A DNA stretch of 33,605 nucleotides, taken from contig PKXS01000019.1 of NCBI GenBank assembly GCA_003132425.1, forward strand, positions 1-33,605, given 5' to 3'. How positions within the stretch are numbered: position 1 is the first letter of the stretch; each line of letters opens with the position of its first letter. Made by a program: the position numbers and the translations under genes. The notes below the pieces were generated by a model that was not told the DNA's origin, did not search any database, and saw only the letters and a program-made list of their open reading frames with translations. Positions 23,168-31,864 of this stretch are shown here, piece by piece. The stretch comes from Gammaproteobacteria bacterium (GTDB lineage: Bacteria; Pseudomonadota; Gammaproteobacteria; Steroidobacterales; Steroidobacteraceae).

Positions 23168-25285
23168 ATGCCAGTATCCAGACGTCATTTTCTAGTCGGT
23201 TCGAGCGCCGTGATCGCGAGCGCCGCGGTGGGTCACTCCCCGGCATCGCCATCGACAAAAACCGGCCGCGCCTGGCGATTGCCCGACAAGAAACCGTTCC
23301 GCAGCATCGAGAACGAGTGGATCACGCTCAAGGACGGCACGCGGTTGGCGGCGCGCATGTGGCTACCGGTGGGCGCCGAGCTGTCGCCCGTTCCCGTCGT
23401 TTGGGAATACCTACCGTATCGCAAGCGCGACTCCGAACGTCATCGCGACACGGGGTGGGCCGAAGCGTTCGTGCCCTATGGATTTGCGTTCGTGCGCGTG
23501 GACATTCGCGGCTCCGGAGATTCGGACGGTGTGTTGCTCGGCGAATATTTGCAGCAGGAACAGAATGACGCCGTCGAGGTGATCGCCTGGCTGGCGCGCC
23601 AGTCGTGGTCCAATGGGGCGGTGGGCATGCGAGGAATTTCCTGGGGGGGCTTCAGCTCCCTGCAAGCGGCAGCGCTCGCGCCTCCCGCGTTGAAAGCCAT
23701 CGTTCCGCAATGCGCGTCGGACAATCGGTACACGGACGACGCGCACTATGTCGGGGGCGCGCTCACGCTGGATAACTACGATTGGGGCGCGGAGTTCAAG
23801 ACGGTGCTGGTCGGTGCGCCGGATCCCGCGATCGTCGGCGATCGCTGGCGCGAGATGTGGCTGAGCCGTCTGAAAGCAACGCCGCCGATCTTGGCCGAGT
23901 GGCTGTCGCATCAACGGTACGATGAGTTTTGGCAGCATGGATCGGTTGCGGTGGACTATTCGCGAATTAAGTGCCCGGTCTATGCCGTCGACGGGCAAAT
24001 CGATTCTTACCGGGACTTCGTGCCGCGCCTTCTGAGTCATCTGCACGTTCCGCGCAAAGGGCTCATCGGCCCGTGGGGACACAAGTATCCGCAACTCGCC
24101 GACGCCGGGCCGGGATTGGACTGGGTCTCCGAGGAAGTGCGATGGTGGAGTCAATGGCTGCTAGGGGTAGATACGGGAATCATGGATGAACCCATGATGC
24201 GGGTTTTTCTCGAACAGCGTACCGCGGCTGAAGTGTGGCCGAATGATGTTCCGGGCCGGTGGGTGTCAGAGCCTTCATGGCCGTCACCCCGCATCTCGTC
24301 TCGGATCCTGTACTTGAATTCGGATGCCTTGGGCGATCAACCAGGCACCGAAGCCATTCGCCTCTGCCGATCGCAAGAAACGCTTGGCCTGACCAAGCGC
24401 GAGTGGTTTCCCTGGAACTTGAACATCGATTTGCCGCCGGACCAGACACCCGACGACAAAAGATCTCTGGCCTTCGATACCGCCCCCCTCCCCGAGGATA
24501 TTGAAATTGTCGGCCGGCCTTCAGCTCTCATCCGCGTATCCTCCAGCGAACCGGTTGCCAAACTCGTCGTGCGCATCAATGAGGTGACGCCGGAGGAGAA
24601 GTCCTGGTCCGTGAGCTACGGTGTTCTGAATCTGACCCACCGGGACGGGCACGAGGCGCCGACTGCCTTGGAGCCCGGCCATCGCTACGATGTTGAAGTG
24701 CCGTGCTACTTCGCGGCGCATCGCTTCAAGAAGGGGAATCGCATTAGGGTGGCCGTCAGCGAATCCATCTGGCCGATGCTGTGGCCGTCACCCCGGCCAG
24801 TAACCCTTGAAATTACCACCGGCGCTTCTCACTTATCCCTTCCGGTCCGGCCGAATGGCGCCGAGTCGACGCCCATGCCGATTGCGATTCTAAGGGATCG
24901 CGTTCGCGCGAGCGTGCGAGCAGATCCAGCGGAACTCAAAAACTACACCATTACGCAGACTGGACCCGATGCCGAGGGCCGAGTCATGCTGCATAAACGG
25001 CTAAGAGACCCGCCCGAAACACTCGCGGATATTGGCACCACCATGTCGGGAGGCAGCGATTGGTATATGTCGATCAAGGAGGGAGACCCCAACAGTTCCG
25101 TCTGGAAATTGCAGTGGTTCAGCGGCCTTAAGCGCGGTGGCTGGGATACGAGTTTGCGGTCGACTCTTGAGCTCACATCCACAGCGGCGGATTTCCGAAT
25201 GAAGGAATCGATTCGTGCGCTGGAAGGCGACCAGGTCGTCTTCGAACGGCACTGGGACCATACGATAAAACGCGATCTGCTTTAG
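23168..25285 (+). CDS. Tat-exported CocE/NonD-family hydrolase
   Basis: 705 residues, start ATG 23168. A twin-arginine signal (SRRHFLVGSSAVIASAAVG) sends it to the periplasm. The alpha/beta-hydrolase core holds the nucleophile Ser158 in GISWGG, with the acid near D279 (GQIDSYRDF) and the base H305 in GPWGHKYP. The C-terminal part is the S15-type jelly-roll (SWSVSYGVLNLTHRDGHEAP, FAAHRFKKGNRIRVAVSES), followed by an extra about 100-residue beta-rich region ending HWDHTIKRDLL. Family members cleave esters, amides or X-Pro dipeptides; the substrate here is unknown. It lacks the WDQED cluster of the ester hydrolase at 2.8-4.8 kb. It lies 28 bp after the broken paralogue and probably belongs to the receptor operon. 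Confidence 0.9.
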   Translation: MPVSRRHFLVGSSAVIASAAVGHSPASPSTKTGRAWRLPDKKPFRSIENEWITLKDGTRLAARMWLPVGAELSPVPVVWEYLPYRKRDSERHRDTGWAEAFVPYGFAFVRVDIRGSGDSDGVLLGEYLQQEQNDAVEVIAWLARQSWSNGAVGMRGISWGGFSSLQAAALAPPALKAIVPQCASDNRYTDDAHYVGGALTLDNYDWGAEFKTVLVGAPDPAIVGDRWREMWLSRLKATPPILAEWLSHQRYDEFWQHGSVAVDYSRIKCPVYAVDGQIDSYRDFVPRLLSHLHVPRKGLIGPWGHKYPQLADAGPGLDWVSEEVRWWSQWLLGVDTGIMDEPMMRVFLEQRTAAEVWPNDVPGRWVSEPSWPSPRISSRILYLNSDALGDQPGTEAIRLCRSQETLGLTKREWFPWNLNIDLPPDQTPDDKRSLAFDTAPLPEDIEIVGRPSALIRVSSSEPVAKLVVRINEVTPEEKSWSVSYGVLNLTHRDGHEAPTALEPGHRYDVEVPCYFAAHRFKKGNRIRVAVSESIWPMLWPSPRPVTLEITTGASHLSLPVRPNGAESTPMPIAILRDRVRASVRADPAELKNYTITQTGPDAEGRVMLHKRLRDPPETLADIGTTMSGGSDWYMSIKEGDPNSSVWKLQWFSGLKRGGWDTSLRSTLELTSTAADFRMKESIRALEGDQVVFERHWDHTIKRDLL

Positions 25286-25536
25286 GTCACGGCCGCCGGC
25301 GTACCTCGTCATTGGCGATCCATGTACGTTTACAAATCGCGAGCCGCTGTCGGGATCTTGCCCTGTTTAACGTGGCGATCGACGGCGGCTCGGGCGCTCG
25401 TCCTCCAACAGTAGACTCGACGTTCCGTCCAATTCGAAATCACAGAACCAACTCGGGACGCATTGTTGGCGTGGATCACTAGTTCCCGGCCGACGCTCGC
25501 TGAGGGAGGTGTCAGCGCGCAAGCGCGGAAACCAGT

Positions 25537-25875
25537 TCACTGCGTCTTTCCCAGAACTGCCGTCTGATATGCCGCCAGCATCGGCGGCATTTCGATCGAA
25601 CCGTGGTGGTGGAACTGCTTCCAGTTTCTCGTCTCGCGGCGAAAGATTCGGCTGGTGCGAATCGCAAGCTCCAGTCGCTCGCGCCCTTGAAGCCAGCCGC
25701 GCCGAATACCGCCCAAAGGATTATCCATAGCGGCCTCCGCGTCACTACTCCAATTCGTCTGCATAGCCTTTAAGTCCCTTGCGTTGAGCGCCGCGTAGAA
25801 GCGCGAGAGCGCTTGGGCCGGATCGTGGCTGTCGTTATTTGGCTCGTTCCCTGTTACTGCGGTTGCTATTATCAT
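25537..25875 (-). CDS. SnoaL/NTF2-like protein with an apparent internal deletion
   Basis: 112 residues from ATG 25875 (AAGGATAT upstream; the open frame extends to 25953 but without support). The N-terminal part has the NTF2-like opening (ALSRFYAALNARDLKAMQTN, then MDNPLGGIRRGW). The C-terminal part has the end of the same fold (LELAIRTSRIFRRE, WKQFHHHGSIEMPPMLAAY). In the family as I recall it, about 30-40 residues of beta-strand lie between the GGIRRGW segment and a GRERG segment that precedes the LAIRTSR strand. Here the two are joined almost directly (RRGWLQGRERLELAIRTSR). This looks like an in-frame deletion through the middle of the fold, so the product may not fold. Function is unknown. 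Confidence 0.6.
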   Translation of the reverse strand: MIIATAVTGNEPNNDSHDPAQALSRFYAALNARDLKAMQTNWSSDAEAAMDNPLGGIRRGWLQGRERLELAIRTSRIFRRETRNWKQFHHHGSIEMPPMLAAYQTAVLGKTQ

Positions 25876-26033
25876 TGCAAATATCCTTTGTTGATTGGTT
25901 CGTCGAGATGGGCATTCGCCGCATTTAAGCACGCATAGCGTCGCTAACCTCAAACGCCGGCGGGCTCAAGCACCTTCCGATATACCTGCAGTGAAGTCCC
26001 GATTTGACTCGCCGGGGTGGCGGCAGATCAGTC

Positions 26034-26615
26034 TCATTCTGCCGGGCGCGTGAACATCATGCCCCAATGCCAGGGTGAGTCAGGTAGTTGAGGAGACATC
26101 AGCCACCGAAGCCCGGCCTTTTCAGCCCACGCTCGACACTGAGCGGGCCGCGGCCGGATTCCAAGCGGCGGCCCGCGAGGCGTTTCAATATCGTGTCGCC
26201 AATGAATCACGCCGACAATTGCCCCGGCGCGTGCAACCCTAAACGCTTCGCGCAGCAGGCCGACGGGATCTTCAATATGCAGTATGTTGAACAGCATGAC
26301 GTAGCTCGCCGACTGATCGGGCCGGCCGCAACCTTCCGACACAAAGTCGCGTTGCTCCACAACGATGTTGCGGATACCTGCTCGTGAAGCGCGGGCGATG
26401 GTCGCGCCGACCATCAGCGGATCAATATCCGTTGCATAGACGATGCCGGAGACTCGACGCACCGCCGCAATCGTGAACGTACCGTATCCACAGCCGAATT
26501 CGGCGACGTCGCCGGACAAGCGGACACATCCGAGTGCCTCCAAAATGCCGTCAGCCTGGAAATAAGACTCCCACTGCGCGGCGGCCGGCATACCACTGTC
26601 TCGACCCTTAGCCAC
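26034..26615 (-). CDS. Class I SAM-dependent methyltransferase
   Basis: 193 residues from GTG 26615, chosen because GGAG lies just upstream and the protein then begins with the KGRDSGMPAA opening common in this group; the frame is open to 26699. Motif I (DVAEFGCGYGTFTIAAVRR) binds S-adenosylmethionine, the following acidic residue is in VYATDIDPLMV, and motif IV-like YVMLFNILHIEDPVGLLREA follows. The fold is a small Rossmann methyltransferase of the UbiE/Methyltransf_11 or _25 type. The substrate is unknown. It is divergent from the small exported protein at 26807, with a 191-bp gap holding both promoters. Confidence 0.85.
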   Translation of the reverse strand: MAKGRDSGMPAAAQWESYFQADGILEALGCVRLSGDVAEFGCGYGTFTIAAVRRVSGIVYATDIDPLMVGATIARASRAGIRNIVVEQRDFVSEGCGRPDQSASYVMLFNILHIEDPVGLLREAFRVARAGAIVGVIHWRHDIETPRGPPLGIRPRPAQCRAWAEKAGLRWLMSPQLPDSPWHWGMMFTRPAE

Positions 26616-26806
26616 GATAGCGCTCCGAAATGAAAACAAGTATCGGCGTGTAGAATTGTGCTGGCAATTGAGCCAATCGATACGCCGTTCGATGAACATT
26701 CCCTTGTGCGCATTAAGCCTAGCCGGCGAGTTTCCCGGCGTTCATACTGGAGCGCCGGCCGATCCATCTTTTGGCGTCGTTACAGTCGAGAAACCAGGCT
26801 AACTCC

Positions 26807-27319
26807 ATGACAAAGCACCTCTTGGCAGCGACGCTCATGGCGCTAACGGTCGTGCCGTTCAGCACCTACGCCGCGGATGCCGAACGCCAAGCCGACGTCG
26901 CAAAACGTGGCGCGGATGTGATGCCCTTTAGCCTAAAAGCAACCACCCATATTTTCACGAAGACTTCGAGGGGCGGCACGCAGCGTGTGATTGCCAAGGA
27001 TGCCGCTGATGCGCAGCAGATTCAGTTGGTGCGTGAACACTTGCACTACATCCAAGCCCACTTTCAGCACGGCGACTTCGCGGGGCCGTCGCATGTCCAC
27101 GGTACCGATATGCCGGGCCTCAACGAGCTTAAATCGGCAAAACCCGGCGCGATCGCAATTGCTTACCGCGACGTGACCGGTGGCGCGGAGCTCAGCTATC
27201 GAACTGCCGACGCCGGCTTGGTGACCGCTTTGCACACTTGGTTCGATGCGCAAGTGTCCGATCACGGCGACGACGCGATGGCTGGGCACATGCAGCACGA
27301 TGATTCGCCAAATCAGTAG
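26807..27319 (+). CDS. Small exported protein of unknown function (often mislabelled aspartate carbamoyltransferase)
   Basis: 170 residues from ATG 26807. A Sec signal peptide covers about residues 1-23 (LLAATLMALTVVPFSTYAAD). The body contains blocks I recognise from a widespread proteobacterial exported family: VMPFSLKATTHIFTKTSRGG, QLVREHLHYIQAHFQHGDFA, SHVHGTDMPGLNELKSAKPG and LHTWFDAQVSDHGDDA. Members are sometimes labelled aspartate carbamoyltransferase, for which there is no support here: no carbamoyl-phosphate motif is present. The high His content (THIF, HVHG, QHGD, DHGD, GHMQHD) would suit metal binding, and it sits 65 bp upstream of a copper enzyme. That role is inference. Confidence 0.75.
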   Translation: MTKHLLAATLMALTVVPFSTYAADAERQADVAKRGADVMPFSLKATTHIFTKTSRGGTQRVIAKDAADAQQIQLVREHLHYIQAHFQHGDFAGPSHVHGTDMPGLNELKSAKPGAIAIAYRDVTGGAELSYRTADAGLVTALHTWFDAQVSDHGDDAMAGHMQHDDSPNQ

Positions 27320-27384
27320 GCGGCGAGTCGAGCCTATCTCGTAGATCATACAGTAACCAGCGAACCGCTATTGGACCCACCGCC

Positions 27385-28854
27385 ATGCCATCAAGAATCG
27401 CTCGCCGTGATTTTCTGAAGCTCTCGAGCCTCGCTGCTCTGACAGCGGGAATCGAACCCTTTTCAACTGCCAACGCGCAAACCGCCTCAGCGCCGATGGG
27501 GACGGCGGATTACACGCTGCGGATTGCCACCGGGCTCGTCGAGCTGGCGCCCAAGCACATTGTGTCGACCACTCTCTATAATGGTCAGTTTCCTGGGCCG
27601 CTGTTGCGATTCAAGGAAGGTCAGCGGGTCACGGTTGATCTTTACAACGATACCGATACGCCGGAGCTGGTTCATTGGCACGGCCAAATGATCCCGAGCG
27701 ATGTGGACGGCGCAGCGGAAGAAGGTACGCCGTTCGTGCCGGCCCACGGCAAGCGCCGCGTTTCTTTCGTGCCGAGGCCCGCGGGCTTTCGTTTCTATCA
27801 CACCCATGTGGTCGCCGCCGGGGACTTGAACCGCGGTACCTACACGGGCCAGGCGGGACCCGTCTACATTGAGCCAAAGAACAATCCTGGCGCCTATGAC
27901 CGCGAGATTTTCCTGGTGATGAAGGAATTTGGCCCCTCCTTCAGCCGCGGCGGCGATATGGCGATGGACTTTCTCGCCGGCGATCCGATCAAAGAATTGC
28001 AGCGCAGGGGAAAGCGCGCCGACGAAGAAGCCAAGGAAAAGGCCAAAGGGTTTGAGGTCGGTTACGAGCGGTTCAGCATTAACGGCAAGATGCTTGGGGC
28101 CGGAGAACCGCTGCGCGTCAAACACGGCGAGCGCGTTCTGCTGCACGTATTAAACGCGAGCGCAGGCGAGACTAGGAGCCTCGCTCTGCCTGGGCATGTC
28201 TTTCGGGTGGTGGCGCTCGACGGAAATCCGGTTCCGACGCCCGCCGTGGTCCCCGTGCTATGGCTGGGCACGGCCGAACGCATCTGCGCCATCGTTGAGA
28301 TGAATCATCCCGGCGTGTGGGCGTTGGGTGATCTCGACGACGACGATCGCCGGCATGGCATGGGCATTGTCGTCGAATACTCAGGACGATCCGGCAAACC
28401 GCAGTGGGTGAAGCCGAAACCGCATCGCTGGGATTACGCGCGCTTCGGCAAGATCACGGCTGCGCCGGCGGCGCCCGATGAAACAATCGAGATGACCATC
28501 GTCAAAAACAATGCCGCGCTCAACGGGTTCAATCAGTGGACGCTCAACGGCGAAGCTTTTTCGATGCAGACGATGAAGCCGAATTTCACCGTGCAGCAGG
28601 GGCGGCGCTATCGCCTGAAATTCCGCAATGCCAGCGACGACATCCATCCCCTTCACCTACATCGGCACAGCTTTGAATTGACGCAGATTGGCGGTAAGGC
28701 AACCGCAGGCGTGGTCAAAGATGTCGTGATGCTGGGCGGCTTCCAGGAGCTCTCCTGCGACTTCATCGCCGATAATCCGGGGCTGACGCTATTTCACTGT
28801 CATCAGCAATTGCACATGGATTTTGGATTCATGGCGCTGTTCAAATATGCGTGA
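27385..28854 (+). CDS. Multicopper oxidase, Tat-exported
   Basis: 489 residues, start ATG 27385. A twin-arginine signal (IARRDFLKLSSLAALTAG) exports the folded copper enzyme. Copper ligands are all present: HWHG (H97, H99), FYHTH (H139, H141), HPLHLHRHSFEL, and HCHQQLHMDFGF near the end with the type 1 cysteine C472 and H477. The axial position ten residues after C472 is Phe482, not Met. A non-coordinating axial residue normally goes with a high-potential type 1 site, as in fungal laccases. Substrates could be Cu(I), other metals or phenols. A charged segment near residues 208-232 separates the first and second cupredoxin domains. The 3' end overlaps chrA by eight bases. Confidence 0.93.
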   Translation: MPSRIARRDFLKLSSLAALTAGIEPFSTANAQTASAPMGTADYTLRIATGLVELAPKHIVSTTLYNGQFPGPLLRFKEGQRVTVDLYNDTDTPELVHWHGQMIPSDVDGAAEEGTPFVPAHGKRRVSFVPRPAGFRFYHTHVVAAGDLNRGTYTGQAGPVYIEPKNNPGAYDREIFLVMKEFGPSFSRGGDMAMDFLAGDPIKELQRRGKRADEEAKEKAKGFEVGYERFSINGKMLGAGEPLRVKHGERVLLHVLNASAGETRSLALPGHVFRVVALDGNPVPTPAVVPVLWLGTAERICAIVEMNHPGVWALGDLDDDDRRHGMGIVVEYSGRSGKPQWVKPKPHRWDYARFGKITAAPAAPDETIEMTIVKNNAALNGFNQWTLNGEAFSMQTMKPNFTVQQGRRYRLKFRNASDDIHPLHLHRHSFELTQIGGKATAGVVKDVVMLGGFQELSCDFIADNPGLTLFHCHQQLHMDFGFMALFKYA

Positions 28855-30019
28855 GCGATCCGCCCTTGAGGTCCTACTCACCTTCCTCAAGCTCGGGGTG
28901 TCATCGTTTGGCGGCCCTATTGCTCACCTCGGCTATTTCCGCGAGGAAATTGTGGTTCGCCGCCGTTGGGTCGATGACGCTACTTATACGGATCTTGTCG
29001 CGCTCTGTCAGTTTCTGCCCGGGCCCGCGAGCAGCCAGGTCGGATTTTCTCTTGGGCTCATGCGTGCGGGATACTGGGGCGCCGTCGCCGCCTGGGCCGG
29101 CTTTACCCTCCCATCGGCCGTACTTCTGACGGCGTTTGCGTACGGCGCCGGGGCACTCGGCGGACCCATTGGCATGGGCGTATTACACGGCCTGAAGCTA
29201 GTCGCCGTTGCGATCGTCGCGCAGGCCGTCTGGGGGATGGCGCGCACGCTGTGCCCTGACCGGCAGCGCGCCTCCATAGCCTTGGTCGCGACACTGCTGA
29301 TCCTTTTCAGCACCTCGCCAGTTGCTCAAGTCAGCACGATTCTGCTGGGCGGCATCGCCGGCCTGTGGCTGTGTCGGGCGCCGGCGCCACCCTTGGCAGG
29401 ACCGCTAGGCGTACCGGTGTCACGACGTGTCGGCTTTCTGGCGCTAACGATCTTTGTGGTCCCGCTCGTTGCGCTTCCCGTACTGGGCAGATCATCGCAA
29501 GGGGTTGAACTGTTCGACGCCTTCTACCGCTGCGGAGCGCTGGTGTTCGGAGGCGGTCATGTGGTACTGCCGTTATTGAGCAAGGCGTTTGTGACGCCCG
29601 GCTGGCTGAGTCAAGATTCCTTCCTCGCCGGCTACGGCGCTGCGCAGGCAGTGCCCGGACCGTTGTTCACGTTTGCGGCCTACCTCGGCGCAGTGGTCGA
29701 GCCCTCGCACCGCATTGCGGGCGCAGCGCTGGGTCTGGTCGGCATCTTCCTGCCCGGCATTCTGATTCTCCTTGGTACGTTGCCGTTTTGGGACGTGTTT
29801 CGCCAGCGTGTCGGCGCGCAAGCCGTCATGCGGGGAATCAATGCGGCGGTGGTGGGGTTGCTAGGTGCGGCGCTCTACAATCCGTTGTGGATCAGCTCGG
29901 TGAAGTCGTCCGGCGATTTCGCGCTGGCGCTCGTTGGGTTTGTATTGCTTAGCGCCTGGCGCACGCCGCCGCTCATGGTGGTTATTTTGGGCGTGCTTGG
30001 CGGGATGATATTGGCGTAA
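28847..30019 (+). CDS. chrA: Chromate transporter ChrA
   Basis: 390 residues from ATG 28847; upstream in-frame starts lie inside the oxidase gene. The CHR family exports chromate from the cytoplasm, driven by the proton gradient. Both halves are present, so this is the long two-domain form. The first half has SSFGGPIAHLGYFREE and LCQFLPGPASSQVGFSLG. The second has VFGGGHVVLPLLSKAFVTPG and GAAQAVPGPLFTFAAYLGAV. About ten to twelve membrane helices are expected. The eight-base overlap with the multicopper oxidase suggests translational coupling. No chrB regulator is in the window. Confidence 0.93.
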   Translation: MRERSALEVLLTFLKLGVSSFGGPIAHLGYFREEIVVRRRWVDDATYTDLVALCQFLPGPASSQVGFSLGLMRAGYWGAVAAWAGFTLPSAVLLTAFAYGAGALGGPIGMGVLHGLKLVAVAIVAQAVWGMARTLCPDRQRASIALVATLLILFSTSPVAQVSTILLGGIAGLWLCRAPAPPLAGPLGVPVSRRVGFLALTIFVVPLVALPVLGRSSQGVELFDAFYRCGALVFGGGHVVLPLLSKAFVTPGWLSQDSFLAGYGAAQAVPGPLFTFAAYLGAVVEPSHRIAGAALGLVGIFLPGILILLGTLPFWDVFRQRVGAQAVMRGINAAVVGLLGAALYNPLWISSVKSSGDFALALVGFVLLSAWRTPPLMVVILGVLGGMILA

Positions 30020-30059
30020 CCCCCGAGTCGGCCGTATGCCCCTGCTAGAATTCGAATTC

Positions 30060-31160
30060 ATGAAACAGTCACGACGCGCGCAGCATTGGGGCCAAACGGC
30101 ATTCGCGGCCGTCGCCGCGTGTCTTGCGGCGAGTGGCCTGTCGATTTCTCCCGCAGCGTTCGCCGCTCCGACATGGCAATTCGCGGTATCGGGGGACTCT
30201 CGCAACTGCGGCGATGTGGTCATGCCATCGATTGCGGCGGATGCGCGCGCCCACCAAGCCGTCTTTTATTGGCACCTTGGGGACTTGCGCGCTATTGACG
30301 ACTTTGACGAGGACTTTCGGGCGCTTCATCCGAAAGCCTCCATCGCGGAATATTTGAGCACGGCGTGGATCGATTTCCAGCGCAATCAGATCGAGCCATT
30401 CGGCACCATGCCGTTCTTTCTGGGCATCGGCAATCATGAAACCATTGCACCGAAAACTCGCGAGGACTTCGTCATTACTTTCGCGGACTGGCTGAACGCT
30501 CCGCAGATCCGCGAGCAACGTCTGAAAGATAACCCTCAAGACCACCAAGTCCGCACGTACTATCACTGGATCCGCGACGGCGTGGATTTCATCAGCCTGG
30601 ATAACTCGACCGTAGATCAGTTCGACTCGGCGCAGATAAAATGGCTGAATGCGGTACTGCAGAGCGACCGCCAAGACTCCACTATCCGGGCACTTGTCGT
30701 CGGCATGCATGAGGCGCTCCCCGAAAGCCTCGCGCGCGGCCACAGCATGAGCGATTCGCCGGGTGCCGAGGCGGCAGGCCTGCAGGTTTACGCGCAGTTG
30801 CTCGAGGTCCGAAAGACCAAGCCGGTTTACGTGCTCGCGTCTCATTCGCACTTTGTCATGGAAGGGATTTTCAACTCTCCTTATTGGCAAGAACACGGGG
30901 GCGTATTGCCCGGCTGGATCATCGGCACGGGCGGCGCATTTCGCTATGCGCTGCCGCCCGGCGCGGCCCAGGCAAAGCTCGCCAAGACGCATGTCTACGG
31001 CTATCTGTTGGGGACGGTGAACGCGCCGGACGCCGCCAGCCAGAATCCCATTCACTTTGAATTTCGAGAAGTGACGGAGACGGCCGTCCCGATCGACGTC
31101 GCCCAGCGTTTCGGCGCGGACTTCTCGCACCGCTGTTATCAAGAGAACGCCCAGAATTGA
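30060..31160 (+). CDS. Exported calcineurin-type metallophosphoesterase
   Basis: 366 residues from ATG 30060, which begins a good Sec signal peptide (AFAAVAACLAASGLSISPAA, ending AFAA); an in-frame ATG at 30036 is less likely. Metallophosphoesterase blocks are in order: FAVSGDSRNCG, WHLGDLRAID, LGIGNHET, VVGMHEALPES and VLASHSHFVMEG. The last block reads SHSH where GHxH is usual, and GMHE replaces GHxP, a variant layout that may change metal or substrate use. Its stop is 11 bp before tupB, so it is probably the first gene of the tungstate operon. No tungsten link is known for this family. Confidence 0.8.
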   Translation: MKQSRRAQHWGQTAFAAVAACLAASGLSISPAAFAAPTWQFAVSGDSRNCGDVVMPSIAADARAHQAVFYWHLGDLRAIDDFDEDFRALHPKASIAEYLSTAWIDFQRNQIEPFGTMPFFLGIGNHETIAPKTREDFVITFADWLNAPQIREQRLKDNPQDHQVRTYYHWIRDGVDFISLDNSTVDQFDSAQIKWLNAVLQSDRQDSTIRALVVGMHEALPESLARGHSMSDSPGAEAAGLQVYAQLLEVRKTKPVYVLASHSHFVMEGIFNSPYWQEHGGVLPGWIIGTGGAFRYALPPGAAQAKLAKTHVYGYLLGTVNAPDAASQNPIHFEFREVTETAVPIDVAQRFGADFSHRCYQENAQN

Positions 31161-31171
31161 TTCGCGCAACC

Positions 31172-31864
31172 ATGCCGGAAAACACCTCCGCTCTACATTT
31201 GGTGCTCACCGGTGATCCGGCGCTCTTCGCCATCGTGCGGCTGTCGCTGATGGTGAGCCTTAGCGCCGCGCTGTTCGCCGCGCTGATCGGAGTGCCGTTG
31301 GGCGCGCTGATTGCGCTCACGCGATTTCGCGGCAAAGAGCCTGTGATTGTCATACTCAACGCGCTGATGGGCTTGCCGCCGGTGGCGGTGGGGCTGGCGG
31401 TTTACCTGACCCTGTCGCGCTCCGGACCTCTTGGGTCATGGAGCCTGCTGTTTACGCCGCAGGCGATGGTGATCGCGCAGACCGTGCTGGTGACTCCCAT
31501 CATTGCGGCTCTCACCCGGCAAACCATCGAGGACTTGTGGATCGAGTACCGCGACGAATTGACCGCTATGAATATCGGCCCGCTGCTCAGGGTGCGGACG
31601 CTGATCTGGGACGCACGATTTTCGCTCGTGACGGCCCTGCTTGCGGGATTCGGGCGAGCGGCCGCGGAAGTCGGCTCCATCATCATCGTCGGCGGCAATA
31701 TCGAGGGCTTCACACGCACCATGACGACGGCGATTGCGCTGGAGACGTCGAAGGGCAACCTGCCGCTCGCGATCGGTCTGGGCATGGTCCTAATTTTCAT
31801 CGTCATTCTCATCAGCGCCCTGGCCTGGGGCGCGCGCCGTGCCGGCGAACGCTTCGCGCGATGA
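31172..31864 (+). CDS. tupB: Tungstate ABC transporter permease TupB
   Basis: 230 residues from ATG 31172; the TTG at 31157 overlaps the preceding stop and is less likely. About five transmembrane helices are visible, starting with VRLSLMVSLSAALFAALIGV. The inner-membrane permease loop that contacts the ATPase is EYRDELTAMNIGP...LLAGFGRAAAEVGSIIIVGG. The GFGRAAAEVGS segment and the GNIEGFTRTMTTAIALETSK tail are typical of TupB-like permeases, which import tungstate (WO4 2-) rather than molybdate. Its stop overlaps the tupC start (ATGA). Confidence 0.92.
   Translation: MPENTSALHLVLTGDPALFAIVRLSLMVSLSAALFAALIGVPLGALIALTRFRGKEPVIVILNALMGLPPVAVGLAVYLTLSRSGPLGSWSLLFTPQAMVIAQTVLVTPIIAALTRQTIEDLWIEYRDELTAMNIGPLLRVRTLIWDARFSLVTALLAGFGRAAAEVGSIIIVGGNIEGFTRTMTTAIALETSKGNLPLAIGLGMVLIFIVILISALAWGARRAGERFAR

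Noticed and set aside
30069-31169. Long minus-strand open frame of 366 codons opposite the phosphoesterase
   Set aside because: The plus-strand protein has a signal peptide and all metallophosphoesterase motifs, while the antisense frame shows none. High GC makes such shadows common.
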